Source: Drosophila pseudoobscura
Taxonomy: Eukaryota; Arthropoda; Insecta; Diptera; Drosophilidae
DNA: 64,000 nucleotides
Reading direction: 5' to 3'
Assembly: GCF_009870125.1 (NCBI RefSeq)
Contig: NC_046680.1
Location: 15,519,501 to 15,583,500, forward strand
Below the pieces are notes generated by a model. That model made no database searches. It had not been told where the DNA came from and saw only the letters and a program-made list of their open reading frames with translations. Both the position numbers and the translations under genes were made by a program. Shown in pieces: positions 38,292 through 50,165 of this stretch; the first letter of the stretch is position 1, and every line of letters begins with the position of its first letter.

Positions 38292-39920
38292 CTGCAAAGG
38301 AAAAGTGGAATGAAAAACCAATTAATGCCATGTTAATGAACAGTCTGGGCCACAAGGCCGAGGCCGGGCTTTAAAGCAGCCAGAGTCTTTAAGGCAGTCC
38401 TGCCACAGTTTTAGGGCACCTGAAGCTGAAGCCACGCTAATGCGCCTGTAATTATGCTAATAATAACGAGCCGCCACATGAGTGCAACAGGGAAAGGGGG
38501 CGGGGAAGGGGGGTGGCCTAAGTGCCTGGCAATTTGCGCTCAAGAAAGGGCATAAATGCATATGGCTGTGTGTGGGTGGGTGGGGGGTGTGTGGGGGGGT
38601 GTTTTAGCAGCTGCTGCTTCTACGATTACTTCCACCACAAAGTGGGGACTCTCCTGCGTGATTAGAAGTCTTCCAAGGAGCTCCCCAGAACATTCAAGCC
38701 TCACGGAGCGGTAATGCTTCTCCCTTATAATCTATGGGATCTTCTTGGTCCCCAAAACCCCCCCCCCCAAGCCCAATATTCATGCATATTGCTAGGATTT
38801 TTGATAGTTTCCCCAGTTTTGGGCTTGGGGGAGTATCCCATAGCACCTCCCATTCATTGTTGTAGCTTACTGGCTGTCACTTGCTATCAGCATTCGAAAT
38901 CTGTGCAAATACTTTCGCCAACAATTCTGTCAGTTTTTGGCCGCTAAGCCCTTGGCACAAATGAATTGTCAATGGCGCGACACGAGGGAAAATAACAAAC
39001 AATATGTTAATAAGCCAGCAGCCAGCAGCCAGCCGGCAGGCTGTCAGAGAATGGCTAAAGAGTCAGTGCTCTGACAACTTAAAGTCCTGCCTGTCAAAAT
39101 GTTGGCACGCCCACAGCCCACATGCCCCACATGCCCCACATGCCACATGCCACCGCCACTGAACCCGAAAAACTTTGCCACATCACGTACCCGCCCAAGG
39201 ACACTCGCACTGGCTAAACGATTGCCGATCAATGTGCAAAATATATGGCCATCAGAAATATGCTCCTTGCTTGGCCACTTATGGCGGGGGGGACTGTGTC
39301 TTGGCCCCCCTTTTGGGTGGCATTTCAGGGGTTTTTCCTCTCTTTTGGACAAAATTATCATAAATTGTGCGTTAAATATTTTCGGGATATTTAATGTATC
39401 TTTCAGGCCGGTCGCCACTTCAGGGCCATTGATTTGTAACGGTAAATTACGAAGGGGACCGACCAGAAAAGGTTCTCGCCTGACATTCAAATGTAAATGA
39501 AATGCACTGAAAAGTAGCTTTTTCCTTAGGCCCCCCCTGGGGACGGGGGTCGGACTGACAATGATGCCGAGTGACATGACAAGTGGACGACGACGACACA
39601 CACAGAGAGGGAGAGAGGGAGGGCCCCAGAGTGGGGCCAAACCCTGGAAGAAGTGCGGTCTAGATCCCTGTTTCCTTTGGTTAAAGATTGGGCCTGACAG
39701 CAGCAGAAAGGAAGCCAACTTCAGGACGTTTGTTTAAACAAATCACTCAGATACAGGACACAGAGATAGAGACAGAGACAGCCACAGAGTAGGGGCTACA
39801 GGACACTTTGTGTGGGCCAGGACTGCAGCAGCATATTTTTGGGCAAATAATCTTCATATGTATTGGCATCTCCCCTAACGATGGCCTGTTTGATATCCAA
39901 TTTCATTGTAATTATCAAAA
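38292..39920. other. Noncoding DNA at the 3' end of the proposed serpin first intron
   Basis: I see no gene. The stretch holds a GTGTGGGTGG tract near 38570-38600, a C-run near 38759 and a CACATGCCC repeat near 39117-39150. Confidence 0.5.
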
Positions 39921-41070
39921 AACGAGGTGGAACGTTGTGAGTTGCTGCGGACACCGCAACTCTACGGTTATACCCGATACTAAGTCAGTATGGCTCTCCT
40001 CCGGCAGACGCCGCTAATATTTAACGACACGACAAAGAGTGCGTGCGAGAGAGACAGAAAATCAGTCTGAGCGTGACGTCGGGCGCTGCGTAGCCACTGC
40101 AAATTGATTTGTTCCTTTTGGCTATAAAAATGATCTGATCTGATCCAGATTCAGCAATCTGATAGATATGGTCATTATCTATGATTCTGCGTTTTTAGTT
40201 TTCTCAAATCTGCAATATTGTGGATGCAACAGATTTTCGTCCTTTGTGGGGGCGGAAGGGGGTGGGGTAAAATTCTGAGATATACGTTTTATAGTGACAT
40301 CTTAAAGGAGTGTGTGTACCAAATTTGGTTACTCTAGCCTTAATAGTCTCTGAGATTTGTGGTTGCCTCAGATTTTCGTCCTTTGCGGGGGCGGAAGGGG
40401 GTGTGGCGAAATTTGGACAGGAAACGGTCAAGGTCCGATATCACAGGAGTGTGGATACCAAATTTGGTTGCTCTGGCTTTTATAGGTTCTGAGATCCTTG
40501 AACTCATATTTTGCAATTGGCAAAACCGACCATGAAACCTGTGTGTTAGAGTGAGACAGAGCGAGAAAGAGTGAAATTGTTTTCGTGATTCTGGCTGTAA
40601 TAATTATACGATCTGGTTCAGATTTTGCACTCTAGAAGATATAGGCATCTTCTACGATTCTGCGTTTTTAGTTTTCTCGTATCGTTGAAATTGTGGATGC
40701 CACAGATTTTCGCCCTTTGTGGGGGCGGAAGTGGGCGGGGCAAAGTTTTGAAATATTTTTGGAGCAGTGACATATCACAGAAGTCTGGATCCAAAACATC
40801 GTTGCTCTAGCTCTTATAGTCTTTGAGCATTAGGCGCTGAAGGGGACGGACAGACGGACAGACGGACAGACGGACAGACGGACAGACGGACAGACGGACG
40901 GACGGACAGACGGACAGACAGACATGGCTCAATCGACTCGGCTATTGATGCTGATCAAGAATATATATACTTTATAGGGTCGGAAACGATTCCTTCTGGA
41001 CGTTACACACATCCACTTTCACCACAAATCTAATATACCCCAATACTCATTTTGAGTATCGGGTATAAAA
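39921..41070 (+). mobile_element. DINE-1 (INE-1, Helitron-like) element, copy A
   Basis: A 14-base subterminal inverted repeat (TTATACCCGATACT at 39968; its complement at 41055-41068), a GTCY-type tetranucleotide array (about 40851-40922, CAGACGGA units), and a 3' hairpin (ATACTCATTTTGAGTAT) reproduce the known architecture of DINE-1. An internal block of roughly 150 bases (CCAGATTCAGCAATCTG through TTTGTGGGGGCGGAAG) occurs at about 40123-40260 and again at about 40570-40735, with a shorter third piece near 40355-40405. There is no coding capacity. It lies on the plus strand inside the proposed serpin intron. Confidence 0.82.
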
Positions 41071-41504
41071 AACACACCTGCTTGGGCCTCAAAGCTGGGA
41101 TTTATTTATTTGCCAAGTGGCGAAATTGGTGGCAAGGCTAGAGGGATCGACAAGAAGTTAAGACCATGTGGACAAGCGGCCAGCAAATGACCCACTCAGG
41201 CACCCAAAGGGGGGGACCTAAAAAGTTGCGCAGAGTTTGCCGAAATGTGTCACGTCTGGTGTGTTGTGGAAAAATTAAGATTTTCCACCAAGGCCAGTAA
41301 AACTTATTTCGGTTTGTTTCTTGGCTTGTTAGCCATTGATTCTTTATTGGATTTACTGTTCGAAAGACACACACACACGCACACACACAGAGAGAGAGAG
41401 AGCGGAGGCCAATCAGTCTTCGTTTGCTCCAAGGAAATTAAAGCAAATTGCATTACGGCAGCGAGCGCTTAATCAAGGTCGCCGTCGACTTTAAATTGCA
41501 CAAG

Positions 41505-41693
41505 TCAGAGTCCAGGAGAGTGTCGAGGCCAGAGTCCACGCCAGTGGCCAGTCCAAAGTCCAGGCCAGTGTCCAGTCCAGTGGACAGGTCGGAGTCCAGT
41601 CCGGTGCCCAGCCCAATGTCCAATCCAATGTCCAATCCAATGTCCAGTCCTGTGTCCAATCCTGTGTCCAATCCTGTGTCCAGGCAATCTGTT
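41505..41693 (+). repeat. Minisatellite of about 12-base units (CCAATGTCCAAT type)
   Basis: Degenerate 12-base units (consensus near GTCCAGTCCAGT/GTCCAATCCAAT) repeat across nearly 190 bases. Because 12 is a multiple of three, both strands show long open frames here; these are by-products. Confidence 0.8.
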
Positions 41694-44600
41694 GAATCTG
41701 AATTGTGTGTGTTTCGCTGGTCCTTCTTGGGTCGCTTTTCGTGCTTCCCTTTTTTGTTCGCACTTTCGCGGTGCGGCCAACAAAACCTCCAGACGCCCAT
41801 AAGATGTTGTTTGAGGGGCTCCCCCCAGGCCGAGTCCTGGCGCAACTTTCGTTCTGCACAGAACATTTGATTTTATTTATTTATTTCGATTTGCGCTTTT
41901 CTTTCCTGCCTTTCCTTTGGCCGAACGACGTAACGATTTCCTTCCTCTTGGCCATGTCCGCCTCTGGGCTCTGGGCTCTGGGCTTTGGCCTCTGGCTAAT
42001 GTGCATTTTATTTTCCGCTGCCACTCAATTCCTTGGCCATATATATCGTATATCCCCGACGGTTTGGCAAAGATTTTGTGCTCGCCTCAGGGGTCGAATA
42101 TACGTATAATTTTTGGCATTCCATTCCCATCACGTGCCCATCGCTCGGTGCCAGTCTTCATTTGGCTATGAAACTTTTCAGCTTTCCCCCTACGAGCATC
42201 ATTGTTTTCGTCTCTCGATTATGAAGGATGGAGATGGAGGTGGAGATGGGGGCGCTGGCGGTGTCTCTGCCACTGACACCGATGCCTTTATAGTTTCCCA
42301 ACAATAAATGCCTCGGCATCGAAGCATTGTTTGGCTCCTGCACGTGTTGCCCATCGAAGCTTTGTGTCATCGCAGCTCTGATTCCGATAGCTGGCCGGAC
42401 ACGTTCCGGCTTCAGCGGGGGGATGGGAGGGGGGGGGGGGGGGGCAAGTTATGAGGCTCCGTGGCGTGTGCGGGATTAGGACACCGTCAGGACGCCGCAG
42501 CCTTTTAATATCTTTGAACTCTTTGACATTAATTAGCAGAAACTTTGCCAAGCCCCAACGTGGCGTATACGTGATTTTGCCCCCTTTGCGCTGGGGAAAC
42601 TTTTCAGCAACGCATTACGCGGCATGCACCCTTTCTGATTGCCGCAATTTATCAAATGGCGCGTGCTCCACACGTATCGCATTTGCATTTTGCATTTTGC
42701 ATTCGTCTTGGCCGCCCCACCATATCAGCATTTTTCATTAATTACGCAGCAACGGGCCTTTAAAGCATTCCATAAATCGCATTAAATTAAGTAAAATTGC
42801 AAACAATGAGCCAGGACTTCACTGGACAGGACTCGACCACAGCTGCTGCCACCGTCGTATTAATCTCTTATGCAATTGCCGGCCATTATCGCACATATAC
42901 GCGTATTTATGGCTTTAAGTGGGACAGCCAAAGGCTTTACTATTACCAACAGATACCCTGGATGGGGGGGCCCAGAACATTCCCAGCTGTGGAGCCAAAT
43001 TTGGTTACTAACAAGCGTGTCCTTGGACGCTTCCCGGGCCGTCACAGAAAAGGAATCTTCCGGCAAAACACTTTGATTTTGCACAACAGCAAATTTTTCA
43101 ATTTATTCCCGGCCGCTGGCCGCTGGCCGCTGACCCTCTTCTGGGGAGCACACATTCAATCATCGGGCATTCAAGCATTCAAGCATTCAAGCATTCGGAG
43201 GCATTCATTCATTCATTGCTGGTCGAAAAGAAAAAGAAAGGGACCTTGAAAGGTGCACAAAAAGGCCTCGTATCCTTTTATGCCCAACTGCGTTTCTTTG
43301 GTCCGAGTGTGTGAAAGGATTAGGCCGCTGCTGATGTCTCTGTGTGTGAGTGCCTTATGTCCAGTCATGGACCACACATGTTGGGGGATATCCGTGTCCT
43401 TTTGAGCCATGACTGGCACCATTTTCGCCCGTCCAGTTTTATCAGCTGGGCGTAATTGCTAGGCCCATCGACTGATGAGAGTGAGTCAGCCGCTTCCAGC
43501 AGTGCATTAGTCATGTTCATTAAGCCCAGTCATAATCTAGTTGCTGGCCAAGCCCGAGCCGGGCTAAATCTATTATTTAATTGCATTTTAAATTCACCAA
43601 CGATGGCCGGAGCCAGCCACTCCGACCAACCGAGGAGGCCTCATCTCTGGTACACGCTGGATAAGGCGAAAGGCGGTCCTCTCCTGGCCACAGTCAGCAG
43701 CTTTGTAGCCAAGGGCGAAAACTATATGTATGTGCGGCCATTTTTCATGTGAATCAGTTAGCAAACTGGTCCTGTGTCCTGGCTCCCGGGTCCTGGCAAT
43801 GCCCGTAAAACGCGTGCGCCTCAGATAAGATTGAGAGACAGAGAAAAACTGTGTTGACAAATACCCAGAGGAGTAGGTTTTTGTGGCCACCTCCCCCCCG
43901 GTTTAACGATGCCCAAAATGTGCGGACAGTTATGAAGATTTGTGGCCTCCGTTCGTGAGAGGACAACAAGATAGGTGCCAATTTCCTGTGAAAAGTGCCT
44001 TCAATCGAGGGGGAACCATAATCCAGTGCCTGCAGTTGAGTTTCAGTTTCAGCAAAGCTGCTTTGCTTTTCACTATTTTGCATAATTTCCGCCATTCGCC
44101 GTTCGCCATTCGCTCGGCAGATGACAACGTCAACAGCAGCAGTGCCTGGCCTTGCCCCAGCCCAGCCCAGCCCGTGGCACGCTTTGGCCCCACTTTTGTG
44201 CATCTTTTTGGACATTAGCCTGCTGTTTAACATTTTAGCCGGAGACGAAGCCGAAGCCAAAGCCGTAGCAGGTGCAGGCTTCACTTCCGGTGCCGTCATT
44301 TTGAGGTTTTTCTTTTGGCCTGGCCAAGACTAAGGATGCAAGCCGTCTGCTGTTGACACGGCTAAACGGTGGCCCATTTATTATGCGAATTTATTGTGCC
44401 ACAGACAGGAACTTGACCGAAACTTCAGCTTAAAGTTTGCTGCCGAAAAATGTCGGGGGATAACTCAATTAAGGCGCTATCGCCGTGCCGTGCCTCTGGG
44501 CGTGGCCTCAGGTGTGTGTACAAGTTTATGAAGTTTGCAGCAGGAAATGCACACACACACACACACAGAGACACACACACGCAGGCAAATTACCAAATAA

Positions 44601-46484
44601 GCGACGTGCGAATTTGTGTGTCTCTACATGCATACATTTCAGGGGGTGGGGGGTGGTGGGTGGTGGGGGTGTGCGTGTGGTCGCCAGCAGCGCTCCAAGT
44701 TTACGTTTGGTTTTTGGTGCAAATTTGATTTGGTTGTCGTTGCCTCACGCGCTGCCTCCTCCCCCTCAACACCTGCGGCTGTCTGTGGCATGGAACTTTA
44801 AGTTGCATTTCAAACGTGATTTTCGGGGTGTGCGTGTGTGCGTGCACTGGTGTTGCCTGTTGGCATAAGTGGCGCAAAGAGTTGGTGAGGGACCGCTAAC
44901 AGCTACTAAAAACTCAATTACCAGCCAGCCCAAGACCCCCCCCCCCCCCAACCTCCCGACGCAGCCACAGCTCCACCTACCGCCTCATTCACACCTCCCG
45001 CCCCAGCTGCCGCCCCCGCCCAGGAGCAGTAGAGGATAATTGAAATATTTGAGCCCGAAACCCGCCGCGAATCAGGCCTAAAATCAGCCGTGCAGATGCC
45101 CGGAGTGACCTTTAAACTTTGTCCGCCTGAAATCTAGTTTAATGCAGCTACCAGCTTCCACCGCCAAGAAGTTTAACCACGCCTGCCCGCATCACAGAGC
45201 TGTGGCAGCTGCTACCTTTGCCCCAACAGTCCCTCCCTCCCCTCCCCTCACACCGAGTAAATGTGTGAATTAGCACCCTGTTGCAAGGGATCCCCGCCAT
45301 ATGCCCCGGATGGATATGCTTTCGACGGAAAGCACGAGTTTTTAAGCAGTTTGTGCTCGCGGCCCAATATGCAATTTCATCTCAAATTCATGTGCAAAGG
45401 CGCCTTAAATCGCTATTAAAACTCTCTCCCTCTCTCTCTGAGCCACGCCCCTAACACCGCACATGTGCAGCTGCGCCCTAGAGAGTTGGAGCTGGAGTTG
45501 GAGCTGGAGCTGGGGTAATATTTTGGCAAAATTTTGCATTAATTTATGCAAATAGTTGAAAAATATTAATGGCTGCCAGCAGCTGCTATGTAGAGGGTGG
45601 GGGGGGGGGGCCTTAAATATTTATGCCTTTAAAAACTTGGACAATTTCCGTTACATTATGGCGTATAAAGGGCCACCCACACACACACACACACACACAG
45701 GACTGCTGCAGGGCCAAAACTACAGTCGACACAGTCACAGAAATATGTAAACAAAATGGCGCACAAGAAGCTCGTTCACTTATGGCGCACTTCCGCCAAT
45801 AGTCAAACATTTTATTTCATTTTCAGAACCAGACGCTCTCCGCCGTCCTTTGCTCTGCCATCAAAAATGGTCCAAAGAGCAGTTCGAGAATTAAAATGAA
45901 ACAAAACGGAAATGCTACAGAAATCAACCAACTGGCATAAACTTTGTGACCCCCCCGCCCCCGCCCCCGTCACTCCCCCCCTGGCCGGACGGAGCCAAAT
46001 CAAGTAAAAAATGTTTGCCCTGCTGAAGCCTGGTGCGGAAAACGGACATTTCCCGGGCCCGAGTCCCCCATGCCCCCCATGCCCCCCCCCCAGCCCGATG
46101 GTCAATACCCGGGCCCTTCCCTAATAGCTTCATTAGCCCGGTTGCGCGGCTTGAGTGTGCCAAATACTTGACTTGTGCCACCAAACCACCATTTTCGGAA
46201 ACTTTTGTTTTATTTCCATCTGCTTTTCTCTCTCCCGGCTGATCCAATCAAAATCTAGGGAATTGAATGGATTTCTATATATATTTTTTTCGATCGGCTG
46301 CACAAAAGTTTTCCCTCAAAAGAATTCCAGGCAAATCCGAAATTGTTTGCCCAAAAAGGAGTACAGAAAAATATTCAGAGGGCTATTTATTTACTTTTTG
46401 TTGTTCGCCCAGAAGTGGATGATGGAAAAAACTATTTGATTGAGATACAAATGCCATCGAAAAAGCCATATTGACTGATTTAGT

Positions 46485-47310
46485 GGAATAAGCATATTAA
46501 ATAATGTTGATAATAATCGAATAATAGTTTATGAAATATATGAAAATGTAAAATAATGTCAATAACAATGAAAAATATTTAACATACATAAAATAATGTA
46601 AATAATGATGGAAGTTTAAAATTTACTACATATAAAATAATCTTGATAAGAAAAAATTTTAGTAAGAATGGAATAATAACAATAATAAAAATAATAATGT
46701 CTTAAATATAAAACAATGTTAATAATATTTGAAAAATAATTTATAAAGTATATAAAATATAAAAAATTGTTAAGAATAATCGAATAATTATATATAAAAT
46801 AATGTTGATAAGAATGGAATAATAATATATAAAATATAAAAAAATATAAAATAATGTTAATAGGAATGGAATAATAACAATAAAAATAATAATATATAAA
46901 AATATCACATAATGTAGATAAGAATGGAATAATAAAAATAAAAATACTAAATATAAAATAATGTTAATAATATGGGAATAATAATATATAAAATATAAAA
47001 AAATTTGAATAATATTCGAGAAATAATATATAAAATAATGTTGATAATATTGGAGTAATAATATATTAAATAAAAAACAATGTAAATAATATTAGAAAAA
47101 TAATTTATAAAATATACTAAAAATATAACCATGTTGATAAGAATTGAATAAAAATATATAAAATATCTAAATATATAATGTAATGTTAGTAAGTATGGAA
47201 TAATAATAATAATACAAATATAAAATAATGTTAATAATATTGGAATAATAATTTATAAAATATATAAAATGATGTTAATAATAATATATAAAATAATATG
47301 AATAATTGTA
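46485..47310. repeat. Very AT-rich imperfect minisatellite
   Basis: About 825 bases are built from variants of AATAATGTTAATAATA, TTGGAATAATAATATA and TAAAATATAAAA, with a higher-order spacing of roughly 50-70 bases. G and C are almost absent, in sharp contrast to the GC-rich DNA on either side. No coding potential. Confidence 0.85.
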
Positions 47311-48308
47311 GAGTACTGAAATGTGGCATAGTTCTGAGAATGTTTTCATCGAAAATAACAATTAATTAAGAATCGTAGAGGGTGTATGCACTACACTATA
47401 CCATATGCATATGTATATATATATAGTATGTACCACTCTGATAACTGGTAATTGGCTACCCTTTGAATAAACCCCAGAGGATACTCGCATCCCCATTAAA
47501 TAATTGAATTTTAAAGCTAACCAATTGCATTCCCTATTCCGGCCACGTCGCGATACCCGACGGCTCGGGGCCTCCGACTGGAGCTTATTTTATGAGAGCA
47601 CTCCGTATTTTTGGTACATTTCAATCCCATTTGATGGTCGGTTTTTACATGCAAGCAAATACGACAGCGGGCTCCATGGTATCTCCGGGTTTCGCGGCGC
47701 ATGAAGTGGCATACATATGACAGCCGCCATTCTGTGTTTGTTTTTGGTCGACGCACATCAAAGCAGATCTGAAAACCGCCCCCACACCCCCCACACCCCC
47801 CACACCCCATCCACCGGTTGCCCTTAGCGGCTTAAAAGCTCAATGAGCAAAAATTGTTTGATTTTCTCTAACATTTCATTTGGCAGCTCGCCCCATTGAT
47901 TGTTGTTGCAGATGTTGGCCTGCCACTGCCTCTGCCTCTGCCGGATGAATGGATACTCGTATTCTCTATAAGGGCTCTGTCGTTTCTGTCTGGCCTGTGC
48001 ATTTGATTTTATTTGAATTTGATGGCACGAGTCTAGCAAAGCTGGCAGCCCCTGTACTTTTGCCGTGGAAATTCGAAATAATTTTGTTGGCAGAGCTCCG
48101 GCTCCGTGCTGGTGGCTTTTCAATAAAATTTTCCAAGTTTTGGCAGTTTGAATTAGCAATAAATTTCACTTTTTCATATGTCAAACCTGCATACCGCCCA
48201 TTGGGGCATGCCCCCCCCCCCCCCTCAGTTGCAGATGAGAATTTACGAGTATGTGGCAGAAAGCAAAAAGCACACAGCTTCTATGCATTTTTTAGGAGAA
48301 AGGCCTCC

Positions 48309-48347
48309 GGTGGGGGAGGGGGAGGGGGAGGGGGAGGGGGAGGGAGG
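48309..48347 (+). repeat. (GGGGGA)n tract
   Basis: Five or more GGGGGA units form a G-rich strand that could fold as a G-quadruplex. Confidence 0.85.
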
Positions 48348-48441
48348 GCTTATGCAAATCCTCTAAACAGCTGCCGTTTTCCCAAAATCTAAACGGTGTT
48401 CCCATAAGTTGCAGCCTTATTTACTCCCAAAAAAAACAACA

Positions 48442-49528
48442 AACGAGGTGGAACGTTGTGAGTTGCTGCGGACACCGCAACTCTACGGTTATACCCGATA
48501 CTAAGTCAGTATGGCTCTCTTCCGGCAGACGCCGCTAATATTAAACGACACGACAAAGAGAGCGTGCGAGAGAGACAGAAAATCAGTCTGAGCGTGACGT
48601 CGGGCGCTGCGTAGCCAATGCAAATTGATTTGTTCCTTTTGGCTACAAAAATTATCTGATCTGATCCAGATTCAGCAATCTGATATATATGGTCATTATC
48701 TATGATTCTGCGTTTTTAGTTTTCTCAAATCTGCAATATTGTGGATGCAACAGATTTTCGTCCTTTGTGGGGGCGGAAAGGGGTGGGGCGAAATTTTGAG
48801 ATATACGTTTTATAGTGACATCTAACAGGAGTGCGGATACTAAATTTGGTTACTCTAGCTATCCCCAGATTTGCATCCTTTGCGGTGGCGGAAGGGGGTG
48901 TGGCGAAATTTTGAAACAAACTCGTCTCGGTCCGATATATTAGGAGTGTGGATGCCAAATTTGGCTGCTCTAGCTTTTATAGTCTCTGAGATCTAGGCGC
49001 TAATGTTTTACTCTAAGCATAGCTGCCTATGCTACGTGTGTGTTAGAGAGAGACAGGGCGAGAAAAAATGAAATTGTTTTCCTGATGGTGGCTATAATAG
49101 TAATACGATCCTATTCAGATTCTGCAGTCTAAAAGATATGGTCATTCTCTACGATTCTGCGTTTTTTGTTTTCTCGTATCTTTAAAATTGTGGATGCCAC
49201 AGATTTTCGCCTTTTGTGGGGGCGGAAGTGGGCGGGGCAAAGTTTTGAAATATTTTTGGAGCAGTGACATATCACAGAAGTCTGGATCCAAAACATCGTT
49301 GCTCTAGCTCTTATAGTCTTTGAGCATTAGGCGCTGAAGGGGACGGACAGACGGACAGACGGACGGACGGACAGACAGACATGGCTCAATCGACTCGGCT
49401 ATTGATGCTGATCAAGAATATATATCCTTTATAGGGTCGGAAACGATTCCTTCTGGACGTTACACACATCCACTTTTACCACAAATCTAATATACCCCAA
49501 TACTCATTTTGAGTATCGGGTATAAAAA
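48442..49528 (+). mobile_element. DINE-1 (INE-1, Helitron-like) element, copy B
   Basis: It has the same orientation and ends as copy A and is nearly identical over the first 240 bases (for example CTCTCCTCC versus CTCTCTTCC and ATATTTAAC versus ATATTAAAC). Its tetranucleotide array is shorter (about 49343-49378). It lacks part of the middle block of copy A. The same 14-base subterminal inverted repeats and 3' hairpin are present. Confidence 0.82.
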
Positions 49529-49699
49529 CTGCAAGAAATAAAAATAAACATAAATGCATTTGTAAGCCCAAAAATACAAAATATACAGACGGAAAAAGTT
49601 GTGTGTTAAAAAGTATTATGTGGTGCTGCAGGAGTTTCGACTTAAGGCCCATGGAGGGGGGGGGGGGGGGTGTGTGGTCCGATCCCTGGACACAACGAG

Positions 49700-50165
49700 C
49701 GGCAACGAGAATCCTATGGGTAGGAAAAGCGACGAGTATCCCACGCGGAGGAAAGCAACGAGCAACGAGTATTCCATGGGGAGGAAAAGCGACGAGCAAC
49801 GAGTATCCCATGGGGAGGAAAAGCAACGAGCAACGAGCAACGAGTATCCCATGGGGAGGAGAAGCGACGAGCAGCGAGGATCTCATGGGGAGGAAAGCAA
49901 CGAGCAGCGAGTATCCCATTGGTAGGAAAGCAACGAGCAACGAGTATCCCATGGGTACGAAAAGCGACGAGCAACGAGTATCCCATGGGGAGGCAAAGCA
50001 ACGAGCAACGAGCAACGAGTATCCCATGGGGAGGAGAAGCGACGAGCAGCGAGGATCCCATGGGTAGGAAAAGCAACGAGCAACGAGTATCCCATGGGTA
50101 GGAAAAGCGACGAGCAGCGAGTATCCCATGGGTAGGAAAAGCAACGAGCAACGAGCAGCTGGCAA
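49700..50165 (+). repeat. Minisatellite with CGAGCAACGAGTATCCCATG core
   Basis: Roughly ten units of about 40-55 bases carry the core, joined by GGGTAGGAAAAGCGA or GGGGAGGAGAAGCGA. Length variants alternate. Stops are absent in several frames on both strands because of the repeat, so the long open frames here are not taken as genes. Confidence 0.85.

Larger units (their letters stand above)
41071..48441. other. Noncoding DNA between the two complete DINE-1 copies
   Basis: I see no gene. The contents are mostly simple sequence: (CA)n/(GA)n near 41370-41402, a 12-base minisatellite near 41505-41693, G-runs at 42429-42444 and near 45597-45610, (CA)n near 44551, (CA)n near 45676-45700, an AT minisatellite at 46485-47310, a poly-C run at 48211-48224 and (GGGGGA)n near 48309-48347. 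Confidence 0.55.

Noticed and set aside
40851..40922. CAGACGGA array taken as a CRISPR-like or independent satellite array
   Set aside because: It has no unique spacers and sits at the same place in both DINE-1 copies, so it is the microsatellite core of the element.
41448..41870. 140-codon frame with SNPMSNPMS repeats
   Set aside because: It results from a 12-base minisatellite; flanking codons are not protein-like.
42801..43249. Frame of about 150 codons near 42.8 kb
   Set aside because: No splice sites, promoter or recognisable domain; ends in CATTCAAG repeats.
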